Shown here in pieces: positions 1 through 7,283 of a DNA stretch of 12,790 nt. The stretch's first letter is position 1. Each line of letters begins with the position of its first letter. A model generated the notes under the pieces. It made no database searches and had not been told where the DNA came from. It was given only the letters and a program-made list of their open reading frames with translations. The stretch covers positions 1-12,790 of the forward strand of contig RFIU01000051.1 of NCBI GenBank assembly GCA_003695555.1. The letters are read 5' to 3'. This DNA is from Alphaproteobacteria bacterium. GTDB taxonomy: Bacteria; Pseudomonadota; Alphaproteobacteria; Sphingomonadales; Rhodothalassiaceae. The translations under genes and the position numbers were made by a program.

Positions 1-234
1 ACGCAAGGCCCCGGCGAGGTGGTTGCGCCGATGCCTGGCAAGGTACTGGAAGTGCAGGTGCGCGAGGGTGACCGGGTTGAGCATGAACAGCCGCTGCTGA
101 TCCTGGAGGCGATGAAGATGGAGCATCAGCTGCGCGCCCCGCGCGCCGGGCGGGTGGCACGTCTGGCGGTTGCCGTCGGCGATCAGGTGGAAGAAGGTGC
201 CCTGCTGCTGAAGATCGAGGAGGGCGAGGAATGA
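1..234 (+). CDS. Acyl-CoA carboxylase alpha subunit, C-terminal biotinyl carrier domain (5'-partial)
   Basis: This is the last 77 residues of a reading frame that enters from the left edge in frame 1, so the biotin carboxylase part lies outside the window. What remains is a complete biotinyl/lipoyl fold: an APMPG entry strand near residues 9-13, the biotin attachment motif EAMKM with the modified lysine at residue 39 (codon 115-117), and the second-half strands ending LLLKIEEGEE. The domain carries carboxybiotin between the carboxylase and carboxyltransferase sites of cytosolic acyl-CoA carboxylases. The wording EAMKMEH followed by RAP looks more like methylcrotonyl- or geranyl-CoA carboxylase alpha subunits than propionyl-CoA carboxylase, which usually reads EAMKMEN. 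That subtype call is from memory and weak. The stop overlaps the next start (ATGA), so the two genes are probably translationally coupled. Confidence 0.9.
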   Translation, partial: TQGPGEVVAPMPGKVLEVQVREGDRVEHEQPLLILEAMKMEHQLRAPRAGRVARLAVAVGDQVEEGALLLKIEEGEE

Positions 235-1511
235 CCAAGCGGATGAAGCCGGCGTCTGCCGATGCCGGGCTGCCGATCGGCATCACCGATGTCGAGGCGG
301 CGGCGGAACGGATCGCCGGGCAGGTCGTGACCACGCCGGTGATCCGCTCGGGGCCGCTGTCCGAGCGTTTCGATGCGGAGATCTTCCTCAAGCTGGAGAC
401 GTTTCAGTTCACCGCCTCCTTCAAGGAGCGCGGTGCACTCAATCGCCTGCTCGCGCTCGATGCGGACGAACGCCGGCGTGGTGTCGTCGCGATGTCGGCC
501 GGCAATCATGCGCAAGGGGTGGCGCGTCATGCGGCGCGTCTCGGCATTCCGGCGACGATCGTCATGCCGCTCGGCACGCCCTTCACCAAGGTACGCAATA
601 CCGAACGCCTCGGGGCGCGGGTCGAGCTCGTCGGAGGCAATCTTCAAGAGGCGCTCGATCATGCGCTGGCGCTGGTCGAGCGCGAGGGCAGGGTCTTCGT
701 CCATCCCTTCGATGATCCGCTGGTGATGGCGGGGCAGGGAACGCTGGGCCTAGAATTTCTCAAGGCGGTGCCGGATCTCGATATGATGGTGGTGCCGATC
801 GGCGGCGGCGGTCTGATCTCCGGTGTCGCGACCGCGGCGAAGGCGCTGCGTCCGGAAATCGAGGTGATCGGCGTGCAGTCGGCCGCCTATCCTTCGATGA
901 AGGCGGCGCTGGAGGGACGTGAAGTCGCCCCAGCCGGCATGACCATCGCCGAGGGCATCGCCGTCAAGGCGGCGGGCGAGCTGACGCGCCGCGTCGTCGC
1001 GGCACTGGTGGAGGATATCCTGATCGTCGAGGAATGGCGGATCGAGGATGCCATCGACCTGCTCGTCGAGGTCGAGAAGGTCGTTGCCGAAGGTGCTGGC
1101 GCGGCGCCGCTCGCCGCCTTGGAGCTTGCCCGTGAACGGATCCGCGGGCGGCGCATCGGGCTGGTGGTGACCGGCGGCAATATCGATCCGCGCACGCTGT
1201 CCTTCTGCATGATGCGGCGGATGGTGCGCGACGGGCGGCTCTGTCGCCTGCGGGTGACCGCACCCGACCTGCCGGGTGCCCTCTCGCGGGTCGCCGGCGT
1301 CATCGGCGATGCCCGCGGCAATATTCAGGAGGTCGTGCATCAGCGCCCGTTTGCCCGCGCGCCGGTGCGCTATACCGAGATCGAGATCGTCATCGAAACC
1401 AAGGACCGCGACCACAAGCACGCGGTGATGCGCGCCCTGGAAGAGGCGGACTTCGAGGTCGCCGACATTTCCGGTGACACCGCCGACACCGCCCGCACCG
1501 CGAGGGGATAA
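231..1511 (+). CDS. Threonine ammonia-lyase-like PLP enzyme with C-terminal ACT domain
   Basis: 426-residue fold-type II PLP enzyme of the serine/threonine dehydratase family. It is expected to deaminate L-threonine to 2-oxobutyrate, or a related hydroxy-amino acid such as L-serine or threo-3-hydroxyaspartate, in the cytoplasm. Visible motifs are the PLP lysine K65 in TASFKERGA, the substrate loop SAGNHAQG (89-96), the glycine-rich phosphate loop GGGGLISG (191-198) and TGGNID (314-319). An ACT-type domain covers about 337-412 (LRVTAPDLPGALSRVAGVI), as in the roughly 400-residue single-ACT threonine ammonia-lyases. The usual TGSFK is TASFK here. The start is well placed: GAGGAGGG lies six bases upstream. 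The ACT domain suggests allosteric amino-acid control, but the effector cannot be read. Whether it is catabolic or biosynthetic is undecided; coupling to the acyl-CoA carboxylase gene favours catabolism. Confidence 0.88.
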   Translation: MTKRMKPASADAGLPIGITDVEAAAERIAGQVVTTPVIRSGPLSERFDAEIFLKLETFQFTASFKERGALNRLLALDADERRRGVVAMSAGNHAQGVARHAARLGIPATIVMPLGTPFTKVRNTERLGARVELVGGNLQEALDHALALVEREGRVFVHPFDDPLVMAGQGTLGLEFLKAVPDLDMMVVPIGGGGLISGVATAAKALRPEIEVIGVQSAAYPSMKAALEGREVAPAGMTIAEGIAVKAAGELTRRVVAALVEDILIVEEWRIEDAIDLLVEVEKVVAEGAGAAPLAALELARERIRGRRIGLVVTGGNIDPRTLSFCMMRRMVRDGRLCRLRVTAPDLPGALSRVAGVIGDARGNIQEVVHQRPFARAPVRYTEIEIVIETKDRDHKHAVMRALEEADFEVADISGDTADTARTARG

Positions 1512-1512
1512 G

Positions 1513-1530
1513 GGAAAGGAGTCCCTTTCC
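1513..1530 (+). terminator. Weak hairpin just after the ammonia-lyase stop
   Basis: A perfect 7-bp inverted repeat, GGAAAGG / CCTTTCC with a 4-base loop, begins two bases after the TAA stop. It is not followed by a run of T, so it is only a possible terminator or a 3'-end stabilising hairpin. Confidence 0.3.
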
Positions 1531-1625
1531 GCCCGATGTTTCAAGGGCTGTTTGCAGGGCTGACAGCTTCACGCCATCTGTTCGGCCGTTCGCTCCTTCG
1601 TGGTGCTTTTTCCTGCGGGATAGAT

Positions 1626-1641
1626 ATTTCATGCTTGAAAT
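1626..1641. promoter_or_regulatory. Inverted repeat ATTTCA-N4-TGAAAT upstream of the LLM gene
   Basis: A perfect 6-bp inverted repeat with spacer TGCT, in a locally AT-rich patch about 90 bases before the LLM oxidoreductase start. It could be an operator for a dimeric regulator or the first hairpin of the leader RNA. I could not place a convincing -35/-10 pair beside it. Confidence 0.35.
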
Positions 1642-1662
1642 GTTATCGTCTCAAGGAGGCGG

Positions 1663-1703
1663 GAGAGGAAAGGCTCTCGGATTTCGGCTGCCGGCCGGAA
1701 TCC
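1663..1703 (+). promoter_or_regulatory. Two abutting hairpins in the LLM-gene leader
   Basis: Stem GAGAG/CTCTC (1663-1667 with 1674-1678, 6-base loop) is followed with no gap by a 10-bp stem. That second stem pairs GGATTTCGGC (1679-1688) with GCCGGAATCC (1694-1703) around a 5-base loop and contains one G-U wobble. The second stem is strong and ends 26 bases before the ATG, leaving the Shine-Dalgarno region unpaired. An SD-like AAGGAGG at 1653-1659, just upstream, has no start codon at a usable distance. This resembles a structured 5' leader but matches no riboswitch class I can name, and there is no T-run that would make it an attenuator. Confidence 0.35.
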
Positions 1704-1729
1704 GCTGACAAGCGAAGAGGAGAGGCGGC

Positions 1730-2860
1730 ATGAGTGCTGGAGAGGTCCGGCCGCGCAACCGGATGTTTCTTGAGAATCATTTCAAGCTCGGCATCTTTTC
1801 GGCCAATTGCTCGTCAGGGATGGCGGTCACCAAGGTGCCGGAACGCTGGGTCAATTCCTGGGAGAACAATCTGCGGCTGGCGCAGATGTGCGATTCCGCC
1901 GGTCTGGATTTCATGCTGCCGATCGCCCGCTGGATCGGCTACGGCGGCGAGACCGACTTTCACCACAGCGTGCTCGAGACGGTGACCTGGGCGGCCGGTT
2001 TGCTTGCCGGGACGGAGCGGATTTCAGTGATCGCCACCATGCACACCGCCTTCAATCATCCGGTCGTGGTCGCCAAGCAGATCGCGACGATCGATCAGAT
2101 CGGGGCGGGGCGCGCTGGGCTCAATATCGTCGCAGGATGGAACAAGCCGGAATATGATGCGATGGGCCTCGACCTGCCGGACGATCACGAGACCCGTTAC
2201 GGATATGCGCAGGAATGGTTCGACATTGTCCGCAAGCTCTGGCGCGAAAAAAACCGTTTCGACTGGGACGGCAAGTATTTTCACCTCAAGGGCGTGCATT
2301 CGGACCCGAAACCGGTCAACGGCACGCCGCCGATCATCAATGCCGCCGGTTCGAAACAGGGGCGCGAATTCGCCACCCGAAACGCCAATTTCCTGTTCAC
2401 GCCGGCGATCGATCTTGCGCGTTCAAAGGCGGAACTGGCCGAGTTGAAGGAGCAGGCCGCCCATCAGGGGCGCGAGGTGGACGTGCTGACCTTTTCCTAT
2501 GTCGTTTGCCGACCGACCCGTGAGGAGGCGGAACAGTATCACCGCCGTTATGCTGATGAACAGGCCGACTGGGCGGCGGTGGACAATCTGGTCCGCCTGC
2601 AGTTCGCCCATGCGCAGTCCTTCCCGCATGACCTGCTGAAGCTGATCCGCGACCGGATGGCCGCCGGTCATGGCGGCTTTCCGCTCGTCGGAACGCCACA
2701 GGATGTTGCCGAGGGCATCTTGAAACTGCACGCGGCGGGATTCGGCGGTACGACCCTCGCCTTCGTCAATTACGCGGATGAATTTCCCTATTTCCGCGAT
2801 ACGGTCCTGCCATTGCTCGAAGAGGCCGGCATCCGTCTGCCGAACCGGGAGCTCGGCTAA
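1730..2860 (+). CDS. LLM-class flavin-dependent oxidoreductase (RutA/SfnG-like monooxygenase)
   Basis: 376-residue luciferase-like monooxygenase with a TIM-barrel fold that uses reduced FMN and oxygen; cytoplasmic, with no signal peptide. The barrel begins at FKLGIFSANCSSG (18-30). The most diagnostic stretch is ATIDQIGAGRAGLNIVAGW (119-137), followed by NKPEYDAMG and RYGYAQEWFDIVRKLW. That order closely recalls RutA pyrimidine monooxygenase and related dimethylsulfone-type enzymes, although no other rut gene is present. Residues 180-204 (DGKYFHLKGV, then PPIINAAGS) fit the mid-barrel of this group, and the C-terminal LVGTPQDVAEGILKLHAAGFGG is the usual final helix region. An AGAGGAGAGG track just upstream supports the ATG. 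The stop overlaps the next ATG by one base (TAATG). The substrate is unknown and no flavin reductase gene is visible in the window. Confidence 0.85.
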   Translation: MSAGEVRPRNRMFLENHFKLGIFSANCSSGMAVTKVPERWVNSWENNLRLAQMCDSAGLDFMLPIARWIGYGGETDFHHSVLETVTWAAGLLAGTERISVIATMHTAFNHPVVVAKQIATIDQIGAGRAGLNIVAGWNKPEYDAMGLDLPDDHETRYGYAQEWFDIVRKLWREKNRFDWDGKYFHLKGVHSDPKPVNGTPPIINAAGSKQGREFATRNANFLFTPAIDLARSKAELAELKEQAAHQGREVDVLTFSYVVCRPTREEAEQYHRRYADEQADWAAVDNLVRLQFAHAQSFPHDLLKLIRDRMAAGHGGFPLVGTPQDVAEGILKLHAAGFGGTTLAFVNYADEFPYFRDTVLPLLEEAGIRLPNRELG

Positions 2861-3447
2861 TGGGAGGCTCGGACGACCGGGCCGTGCCCGCGGGCTGGAC
2901 CCGTCGTTCGCTGATCGGCGGCGGCGCGCTCGCCTTCACTTATCTCGTCGCCGGGCGCTGGCGCCGCCTCACCCCGCGCGAGGCCCGGGCCGAAGGGGCT
3001 GCCCTGCGGGTGCTGAGCGTCGATGATGCGCGCACGCTGGAAGCAGCGGGCGAGACGCTGGCGCCCGGTGCGGCGCGTGCCGGGCTGGTCCACTATCTCG
3101 ATGCGCAGCTTGCCGCCGAGCCCGCAGAAAGCCTGCTGATCCTGCGCTACCTGGATGTCCCGCCGCCTCATGCCGACTTCTACCGATCCGGCGCGACAGC
3201 GCTCGATCGCTTGACAGGCGGCAAGGGCGGCTTCACAGCGCTCGATGCCTCGGCGCGTCAGGCGCTGATCGGGAAGCTCGCCGCCGGCGGGCTCGGCAAG
3301 GCTTGGCCGTCCTCGGCACCACCTGCTCCCTTATTCCATTTCGTGCTGCGCGCCGATGCGGTCGATGTCCTCTACGGGACGCCGGAAGGATTTGCCCGGC
3401 TCGGCATCGACTATGTCCCGCATATCGAACCATTGCGTCCCTGGTAG
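2860..3447 (+). CDS. Gluconate 2-dehydrogenase subunit 3-like protein with Tat signal
   Basis: 195-residue small subunit of a membrane or periplasmic GMC dehydrogenase. The N-terminus carries a twin-arginine signal: TRRSLIGG at residues 14-21, a hydrophobic stretch GGALAFTYLVAG, and a possible cleavage site near ARAEG (about residue 44). The mature part (VLSVDDARTLEAAGETLAPG near the start, then YLDAQLA, FYRSGATALDRL and a final LGIDYVPHIEPLRPW) fits the gluconate_2-dh3 family. In characterised gluconate, sorbitol and fructose dehydrogenases this subunit provides the Tat signal that carries the folded flavoprotein across the membrane. That role fits here because the GMC gene next door has no signal peptide. 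GGGAG lies 8 bases before the ATG, inside the LLM gene, so the two are probably translationally coupled. Confidence 0.8.
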   Translation: MGGSDDRAVPAGWTRRSLIGGGALAFTYLVAGRWRRLTPREARAEGAALRVLSVDDARTLEAAGETLAPGAARAGLVHYLDAQLAAEPAESLLILRYLDVPPPHADFYRSGATALDRLTGGKGGFTALDASARQALIGKLAAGGLGKAWPSSAPPAPLFHFVLRADAVDVLYGTPEGFARLGIDYVPHIEPLRPW

Positions 3448-3469
3448 CGGCAGCAAGGAAGCCCTGACC

Positions 3470-5071
3470 ATGGCGGATACCCGATCCCCCCTTCAATCGA
3501 AGACCGAAGTGCTGATCGTCGGCGCCGGGGCGGCCGGCTCGTGGCTTGCCCGACGGCTGGCGATGGCGGGACGTTCGGTGCGCGTGCTGGAAGCCGGGCC
3601 CGGCTGGAAGCTCGACGATCTCGCCTCCTCGCAGATCTGGGCGCGCCGCCTGCGCTGGGGCGGGCCGCTGGTCGAGACAACGGGCCGCAATCCCTTCGGC
3701 TACGGCTTCAATGCCGGCTGGGGGCTGGGCGGCGCGGCCCTGCACCATTACGGCACCTGGCTGCGCTTCGACCCGCACGATTTCGCGATGAAGACGCGCT
3801 TCGGTCGGGGGCGCGACTGGCCCTTCGGCTACGAGACGCTGCGCCCCTTCTACGACCGGGTGCAACGCGACGTCGGGATTTCCGGCGATGCCGGGGCGGA
3901 AGTCTGGCGTCCACCGGGTGATCCCTACCCCCTGCCGGCGCTGTCCCCGACCTCGCAGGGAGAGTCGATCGCACGCGGTTTCCGGGCGCTCGGCGAGCAT
4001 GTCGCGCCGATGCCGATGGCGATCTTGAGCCGCGAATACCGGGGCCGTGCGGCCTGCCTCTATGACGGCTGGTGCGATGCCGGCTGTCCGATCGGCGCGC
4101 TCTACAATCCGCTGGTGCGCGACATTCCCGAAGCGCGCTCGGCCGGCGCCGAATTCGTCACCGGCGCACAGGTGACGAGCCTGCTGTGGGACAAAGGCGC
4201 GGGCCGGATCGCCGGTGCGCTCTGGCGCGAGCGAGACGGCGGTGTGCTGCACCGGGCAGAAGCGGATCTGGTGATCCTTGCCGCTTCCGCGGTGCACAAT
4301 CCGGCGCTCCTGCTCAATTCCGTTTCTTCCCGCTGGCCGCGGGGGATCGGCAACGAGCATGACCTCGTCGGGCGCTTCTTCATGACCCATGCGGTGCTTG
4401 GCATCTACGGCCTGATGGTGGAGGAAACCTTCCCGCACCTCGGCGTCTCGGGCGCGCAGTTCAGCGCCCGTGACGATTACGCGAAAGCGCGCGGTGATGA
4501 CGAGGCGGCCTTCGGCAGCTATCACTGGCTGATCGCGCCGGCGGCCAAGCCCGATGATCTGCTCGGCATCGCCATTTCACGCCCGGACGTCTGGGGCGCG
4601 GCGCTGGATCCTTTCATGAAGCGCGCGGCGCGTCATTTCGCCAGCATGATCGCCATGGTCGAGGATCTGCCGCAGGCCCGCAACCGGGTAATGCTTGCCG
4701 AGCCGCCGCGACCCGACTCGCCGCCGAGCGTGCGCATCGAACATGCCTTCGCCCCCGAAACTCTGGCGGTCTGGTCCCGCGCGAAGCGGCGTGGTCTGGC
4801 CGTCTTCCGAGCCGCTGGCGCGAACGAGCCCTGGTCGAGCGGGGTGAATACGGCCCACATGATGGGCGGCACGATCATCGGCCGCGATCCGCGCGATTCG
4901 GTCGCCAACGAATGGGGCCGGGTGCATGGCATTCCCAACCTCTTCATCGCCGGCACGGGTCTCTATCCGGCGGCCGGCGCCCTCAACCCGACCTTCACGC
5001 TCTATGCGCTCGCCGAACGCACGGCGGAATACCTCATCAACCATTGGCGCGATCACGTACCGTCAGGCTGA
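3470..5071 (+). CDS. GMC family oxidoreductase (FAD dehydrogenase large subunit)
   Basis: 533-residue FAD-dependent alcohol/polyol dehydrogenase subunit. The N-terminal Rossmann motif VLIVGAGAAGSW (14-25) and acidic E41 bind ADP-ribose. The C-terminal GMC signature has NTAHMMGG with the likely catalytic H463, NLFIAGTGLYPAAGALNPT with N506, and a final helix ALAERTAEYL. Three cysteines (196, 202, 206; C-x5-C-x3-C) sit mid-protein, where gluconate-dehydrogenase-type flavoproteins often carry a cysteine cluster. I chose the ATG at 3470 over the in-frame codon at 3356 because the upstream 38 codons overlap the small-subunit gene and give non-homologous sequence, while AAGGA precedes 3470. With no signal peptide of its own, it probably rides to the periplasm with the Tat subunit. 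The physiological electron acceptor, usually a multiheme cytochrome c subunit, is not encoded in the window. The substrate is unknown. Confidence 0.9.
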   Translation: MADTRSPLQSKTEVLIVGAGAAGSWLARRLAMAGRSVRVLEAGPGWKLDDLASSQIWARRLRWGGPLVETTGRNPFGYGFNAGWGLGGAALHHYGTWLRFDPHDFAMKTRFGRGRDWPFGYETLRPFYDRVQRDVGISGDAGAEVWRPPGDPYPLPALSPTSQGESIARGFRALGEHVAPMPMAILSREYRGRAACLYDGWCDAGCPIGALYNPLVRDIPEARSAGAEFVTGAQVTSLLWDKGAGRIAGALWRERDGGVLHRAEADLVILAASAVHNPALLLNSVSSRWPRGIGNEHDLVGRFFMTHAVLGIYGLMVEETFPHLGVSGAQFSARDDYAKARGDDEAAFGSYHWLIAPAAKPDDLLGIAISRPDVWGAALDPFMKRAARHFASMIAMVEDLPQARNRVMLAEPPRPDSPPSVRIEHAFAPETLAVWSRAKRRGLAVFRAAGANEPWSSGVNTAHMMGGTIIGRDPRDSVANEWGRVHGIPNLFIAGTGLYPAAGALNPTFTLYALAERTAEYLINHWRDHVPSG

Positions 5072-5898
5072 ACAGGGATCAGACGACGCAGTTCGCAAGG
5101 CGTCAATGGTGGGCGGCGAAGCGTTTCCCACAAGGGGCGCAACTGCCGGACAAGCGCGGCATTGTCGGGCGCAAGCCGGCCGTCGGCGAGATGCAGATTG
5201 TTCTCGAAGCCGATCCGGACATGGCCGCCGAGCGCAATGGCGGCCGCCGCAGCCGGCAGTTCCAGCGGCCCGAAGCCGCAGACCATCCAGTCCACCGGAC
5301 GATCCGGGTCGCCCGGCTCGAGTGCGGCGAGCATCACCGGCAATTCTCCGAGTGACGCGCCGCGGCCGAGGACCAGCAGGACGAAGGCGGGCCCGTTCGC
5401 GATCACGCCGGCACGCTGCAGGCTGCGGAAACGTTTCACGTCGCGCGGCGAATAGAGGATGAACTGCGCCAGGATGCCGGTGGTCGCAAGCCATGAGAAG
5501 AATTCCCGGGCATGCTCGTGCGTCAGCGGGTCATCATCGGGAAGCAGTTCGCGCACGGCCAGTGAAACGGCTTCCGGCATCAACATGCGAACCATCGCCA
5601 TCTGCTCTTCCGGCATGTACTGCCCGACCGCCTCGCTCGTCACCTGAATCATCAGATCCCGTCCTGCCCGTTCGCGGATGGCGGCCATTGCGTCACGATA
5701 GCGCGCCACATCCAGCGTATGGCCACCGTTCCGGTCGCGCACATGCAGATGAATGGCGGCGGCGCCGGCCTGTCGGGCAGCGAGGGCGGTTTCTGCAAGC
5801 TCCACAGGCGTGATCGGCAGGGCGGGGTGGTCGTCCTTTTGGCGTCGTGCGCCATTGGGGGCTACCATGACGAGAAGGCGGTCGGCGGGGATCATCAT
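5053..5898 (-). CDS. BKACE family enzyme (DUF849, 3-keto-5-aminohexanoate cleavage protein-like)
   Basis: 281-residue TIM-barrel metalloenzyme of the beta-keto acid cleavage family. Known members condense a beta-keto acid with acetyl-CoA and release acetoacetate plus a new acyl-CoA. The metal-binding HLHVRD (H50, H52) and TSEAVG (S88 region) are present, as is RIGFENNLHLADG (R228, E232), which matches the family's C-terminal metal and arginine site. Two departures from the founding Kce enzyme are visible. The residue after the metal-binding glutamate is N233, where Kce has a catalytic aspartate. The PELEVFD-like strand is replaced by AQFILYS followed by PRDVKRF. This points to a divergent subgroup with its own substrate. 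The start overlaps the aminotransferase stop by ATGA; a second ATG one codon in has better spacing from AAAGG. The last 19 bases overlap the GMC gene tail. Confidence 0.85.
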   Translation of the reverse strand: MMIPADRLLVMVAPNGARRQKDDHPALPITPVELAETALAARQAGAAAIHLHVRDRNGGHTLDVARYRDAMAAIRERAGRDLMIQVTSEAVGQYMPEEQMAMVRMLMPEAVSLAVRELLPDDDPLTHEHAREFFSWLATTGILAQFILYSPRDVKRFRSLQRAGVIANGPAFVLLVLGRGASLGELPVMLAALEPGDPDRPVDWMVCGFGPLELPAAAAAIALGGHVRIGFENNLHLADGRLAPDNAALVRQLRPLWETLRRPPLTPCELRRLIPVQPDGT

Positions 5899-7283
5899 CC
5901 GGCCTTTTGGCGTGGGGCAAGGAACACCCGGTCGAGCGTGCGGACAAGTCGTTGGACAAGTTCCTCGATCTCATCATCCGAGACGATGAACGGCGGCGCG
6001 AGGAGAATATGGTCGCCGCGTCGCCCGTCGATGGTGCCGCCGGCCGGATAGCAGATCAGGCCTTCGGCCATGCCGGCGCGCATCACCTGCCGATGCACCG
6101 CCCGTTCGGGGGCGAAAGGGGTCTTGTCGGCGCGGTTCTCGACCAGCTCGATTCCGATCAGAAGACCGCGTCCGCGGATGTCGCCGACATGGGGATGCGA
6201 GGCGAAACATTCTTCAAGAAGCTGGCGCAGACGCTCGCCCGCCCAGCGGACCCGGGGAAGAAGTTTGTCTTCCTCGATCACGTCCAGCACCGCGTTTCCG
6301 GCCGCACAGGCGACCGGATGTCCCATGTAGGTATGACCATGGCGAAAACTTCCCGACCCTTCGGCGATCACGCGGTAAAGGCTTTCGCGAACCATCAGTG
6401 CGCCAATCGGCTGATAGCCGGCGCCGAGTCCCTTTCCGAGCGTCATCAGATCGGGAATGACGCCTTCCTGCTCGCAGGCGAACAGGCTTCCGGTCCGCCC
6501 CATGCCGCACATCACCTCGTCGAGGATCAGCAGGACGCCATGCCGGTCGCAGATCTCACGCACCCGCTGCAGGTAATCGGCCACCGGCGGTACCGCGCCG
6601 GCCGTGGCGCCGACGACGGGTTCGGCAATGAAGGCGGCAACCCGTTCGGGGCCGATGGCGAGAATTTCCGCTTCCAATGATGCGGCGGCGCGGGCGGCGT
6701 ATTCGGCATCGCTCTCTTCGGTCTGCTGCTCTCGATAGGCATAGCAGGGCGCGACATGGGCGATGCGGGCAAGTGCCGGGCGAAAGGGTTCCTGGCGCCA
6801 GAGAGAATCGCCGAGTGCGAGCGCGCGCAGGGTCGCCCCGTGATAGCTGCGCCGCCGCGCGATCACATGGGTGCGGGCCGGTTCGCCATGCTCGGCATGA
6901 TATTGCAGCGCGAGCTTGACGGCGGCCTCGACGGCTTCCGAACCGCCCGAGACGAACAACACTCGCTCAAGATCCCCCGGTGCCGCTGCGGCCAGCCGGG
7001 CGGCCAGCCGCTCCATCGGCTCGTTGGTGAAGAAGGCGGTATGGGCGAAGGCGAGACGGGCGGCCTGCTCGCGAACCGCATCTATGAGGCGCGGATGACC
7101 GTGCCCGAGCGAAGATACCGCCGCTCCGCCCGAACCGTCGAGATAGCGTCGACCCCGGGCGTCGAACAGCCAGGCACCCTTGCCGCCGACGGCGATCGGG
7201 TAGTCGTGATGCAGGCTGCGGTGCAGGGCATGCGAACGGTCGGCGCCCAAGGATTCTATCGTTCTGGCGGAAGACTTCATCAT
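5895..7283 (-). CDS. Class III PLP-dependent aminotransferase
   Basis: 462-residue fold-type I transaminase of the omega-amino acid/amine group, a typical length for the class. Visible landmarks are GGSEAVEAAVKLA (113-125), the PLP-stacking SYHG (146-149), the EPV strand (E221), LILDEVMCGMGRTG with PLP-nitrogen-binding D255, LGKGLGAGYQPIGA with Schiff-base K284, and HTYMGHP (317-323). It should move an amino group between an amine or non-alpha amino acid and a keto acid in the cytoplasm; the actual donor cannot be read. It is the middle gene of a tightly overlapping operon between the RpiR regulator and BKACE. A beta-amino acid donor would give BKACE exactly the beta-keto acid it uses, which is my preferred but unproven reading. 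The first ATG lies only 2 bases after the GGGA ribosome-binding sequence, so the second ATG (7280) may be the true start. Confidence 0.9.
   Translation of the reverse strand: MMKSSARTIESLGADRSHALHRSLHHDYPIAVGGKGAWLFDARGRRYLDGSGGAAVSSLGHGHPRLIDAVREQAARLAFAHTAFFTNEPMERLAARLAAAAPGDLERVLFVSGGSEAVEAAVKLALQYHAEHGEPARTHVIARRRSYHGATLRALALGDSLWRQEPFRPALARIAHVAPCYAYREQQTEESDAEYAARAAASLEAEILAIGPERVAAFIAEPVVGATAGAVPPVADYLQRVREICDRHGVLLILDEVMCGMGRTGSLFACEQEGVIPDLMTLGKGLGAGYQPIGALMVRESLYRVIAEGSGSFRHGHTYMGHPVACAAGNAVLDVIEEDKLLPRVRWAGERLRQLLEECFASHPHVGDIRGRGLLIGIELVENRADKTPFAPERAVHRQVMRAGMAEGLICYPAGGTIDGRRGDHILLAPPFIVSDDEIEELVQRLVRTLDRVFLAPRQKAG

Noticed and set aside
1631..1708. 25-codon leader-peptide candidate covering the leader hairpins
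   Set aside because: No Shine-Dalgarno before its ATG and no run of regulatory codons that would suggest attenuation.
1536..1733. 65-codon plus-strand frame in the gap before the LLM gene
   Set aside because: No ribosome binding site, no recognisable sequence, and it runs through the leader hairpins into the LLM start codon.
1730..2860. Naming the LLM gene rutA
   Set aside because: The sequence is reminiscent of RutA, but none of the other uracil-degradation genes (rutB-rutG) lie nearby.
3356..3469. Upstream in-frame extension of the GMC protein
   Set aside because: It overlaps the small-subunit gene, encodes unrelated-looking sequence before the FAD motif, and has no ribosome binding site as good as the one before 3470.
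3233..4525. Minus-strand open frame of about 430 codons across the GMC gene
   Set aside because: It is Arg/Ala/His-rich with no family motifs and lies opposite two well-supported genes.
5053..5898. Lysine-fermentation kce assignment for the BKACE gene
   Set aside because: No kamA, kamD/E, kdd or kal genes are present and key active-site residues differ, so only the family level is supported.
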